43,819 bases of DNA from Verrucomicrobiaceae bacterium (GTDB lineage Bacteria; Pseudomonadota; Gammaproteobacteria; Pseudomonadales; CAMLJR01), in contig JAQGNY010000002.1 of NCBI GenBank assembly GCA_028293825.1, positions 1-43,819 on the forward strand, in the 5' to 3' direction. The notes under the pieces are model-generated. The model did no database searches. It worked only from the letters and a program-made list of their open reading frames with translations, and had not been told where the DNA came from. Shown piece by piece: positions 43,754 through 43,819 of the stretch (positions within the stretch are counted from its first letter, which is position 1; each line of letters opens with the position of its first letter). The translations under genes were made by a program, and so were the position numbers.

Positions 43754-43819
43754 TTAAGCGATCCAGCGCGCGATAAAAAAGGCGGCCGTGGCTGCAATAC
43801 CGCCGACAAGGGTGGTTTG
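43754..43819 (-). CDS. C-terminal end of a membrane protein (partial)
   Basis: The window edge cuts a minus-strand gene whose last 21 codons read QTTLVGGIAATAAFFIARWI-A before TAA at 43754-43756. The end is a hydrophobic helix with a terminal Arg-Trp. It recalls the last membrane segment of VIT1/CCC1-type metal transporters (LIGGxAAxxxY/FxIG), but this is too short to be sure. A GTTTTCGC/GCGAAAAAC inverted repeat lies just downstream (about 43725-43752). Confidence 0.4.
   Translation of the reverse strand, partial: QTTLVGGIAATAAFFIARWIA

Overview
The window looks like chromosomal DNA of a flagellated gammaproteobacterium of moderate GC content. The support is the fliE-fliJ block, ttcA, a tesA/ABC-exporter pair of the YbbA/YbbP type, an NdpA-type nucleoid protein and a GlsB-type envelope protein. 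The genus cannot be read from the sequence. A Pseudomonas- or Cellvibrio-like relative is only a guess. There is no insertion sequence, prophage, CRISPR array or rRNA in the window, and there is one tRNA.

Layout. 0.2-6.8 kb (minus strand): a STAS anti-anti-sigma-type gene, then fliJ, fliI, fliH, fliG, fliF and fliE, which encode the export ATPase complex, the switch protein and the MS-ring. A 160-bp repeat-like spacer splits fliG from fliH. 7-16.7 kb: housekeeping genes in short convergent or divergent units: a zeta-toxin-like kinase, ttcA, malate dehydrogenase, a PilZ protein, an ABC exporter with divergent tesA, a degraded vapBC-like module, and a bile-acid/sodium symporter family protein. 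16.7-26.5 kb: a YgjP-like metallopeptidase, recQ, bioA, a siderophore-interacting reductase, a small zinc-ribbon protein, an APH-type kinase, a hybrid histidine kinase and a DUF1801 protein.

26.6-40.0 kb (plus strand) is the most interesting part. Thirteen co-directional genes, mostly joined by ATGA or GTGA overlaps, begin with a SEC-C/TPR/glycosyltransferase fusion. They continue with a complete legionaminic-acid-type route: 4,6-dehydratase (LegB), aminotransferase (LegC), hexapeptide acetyltransferase, nonulosonate synthase (LegI), hydrolysing 2-epimerase (LegG), a PtmE-type nucleotidyltransferase with CBS domains, and CMP-sugar synthetase (LegF). Embedded in it are genes beyond the core route: a formyltransferase and a PIG-L deacetylase side by side, and a Gfo/Idh oxidoreductase, class III aminotransferase and short-chain dehydrogenase in a row. 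My reading is that the operon makes a modified (possibly N-formylated) legionaminic acid and that the first gene may transfer it, plausibly to flagellin. This is inference: no flagellin or Maf gene is in view.

40.0-43.8 kb (minus strand): an NdpA-type nucleoid protein, an orphan Fis-type DNA-binding protein, a GlsB/YeaQ membrane protein, a class III-like PPK2 polyphosphate kinase, tRNA-Val(GAC), and the last 21 codons of a membrane protein cut by the window edge.

Limits: functions are assigned from motifs and family memory, without database searches. Promoters are mostly not recognisable, and I list only sites I can point to.
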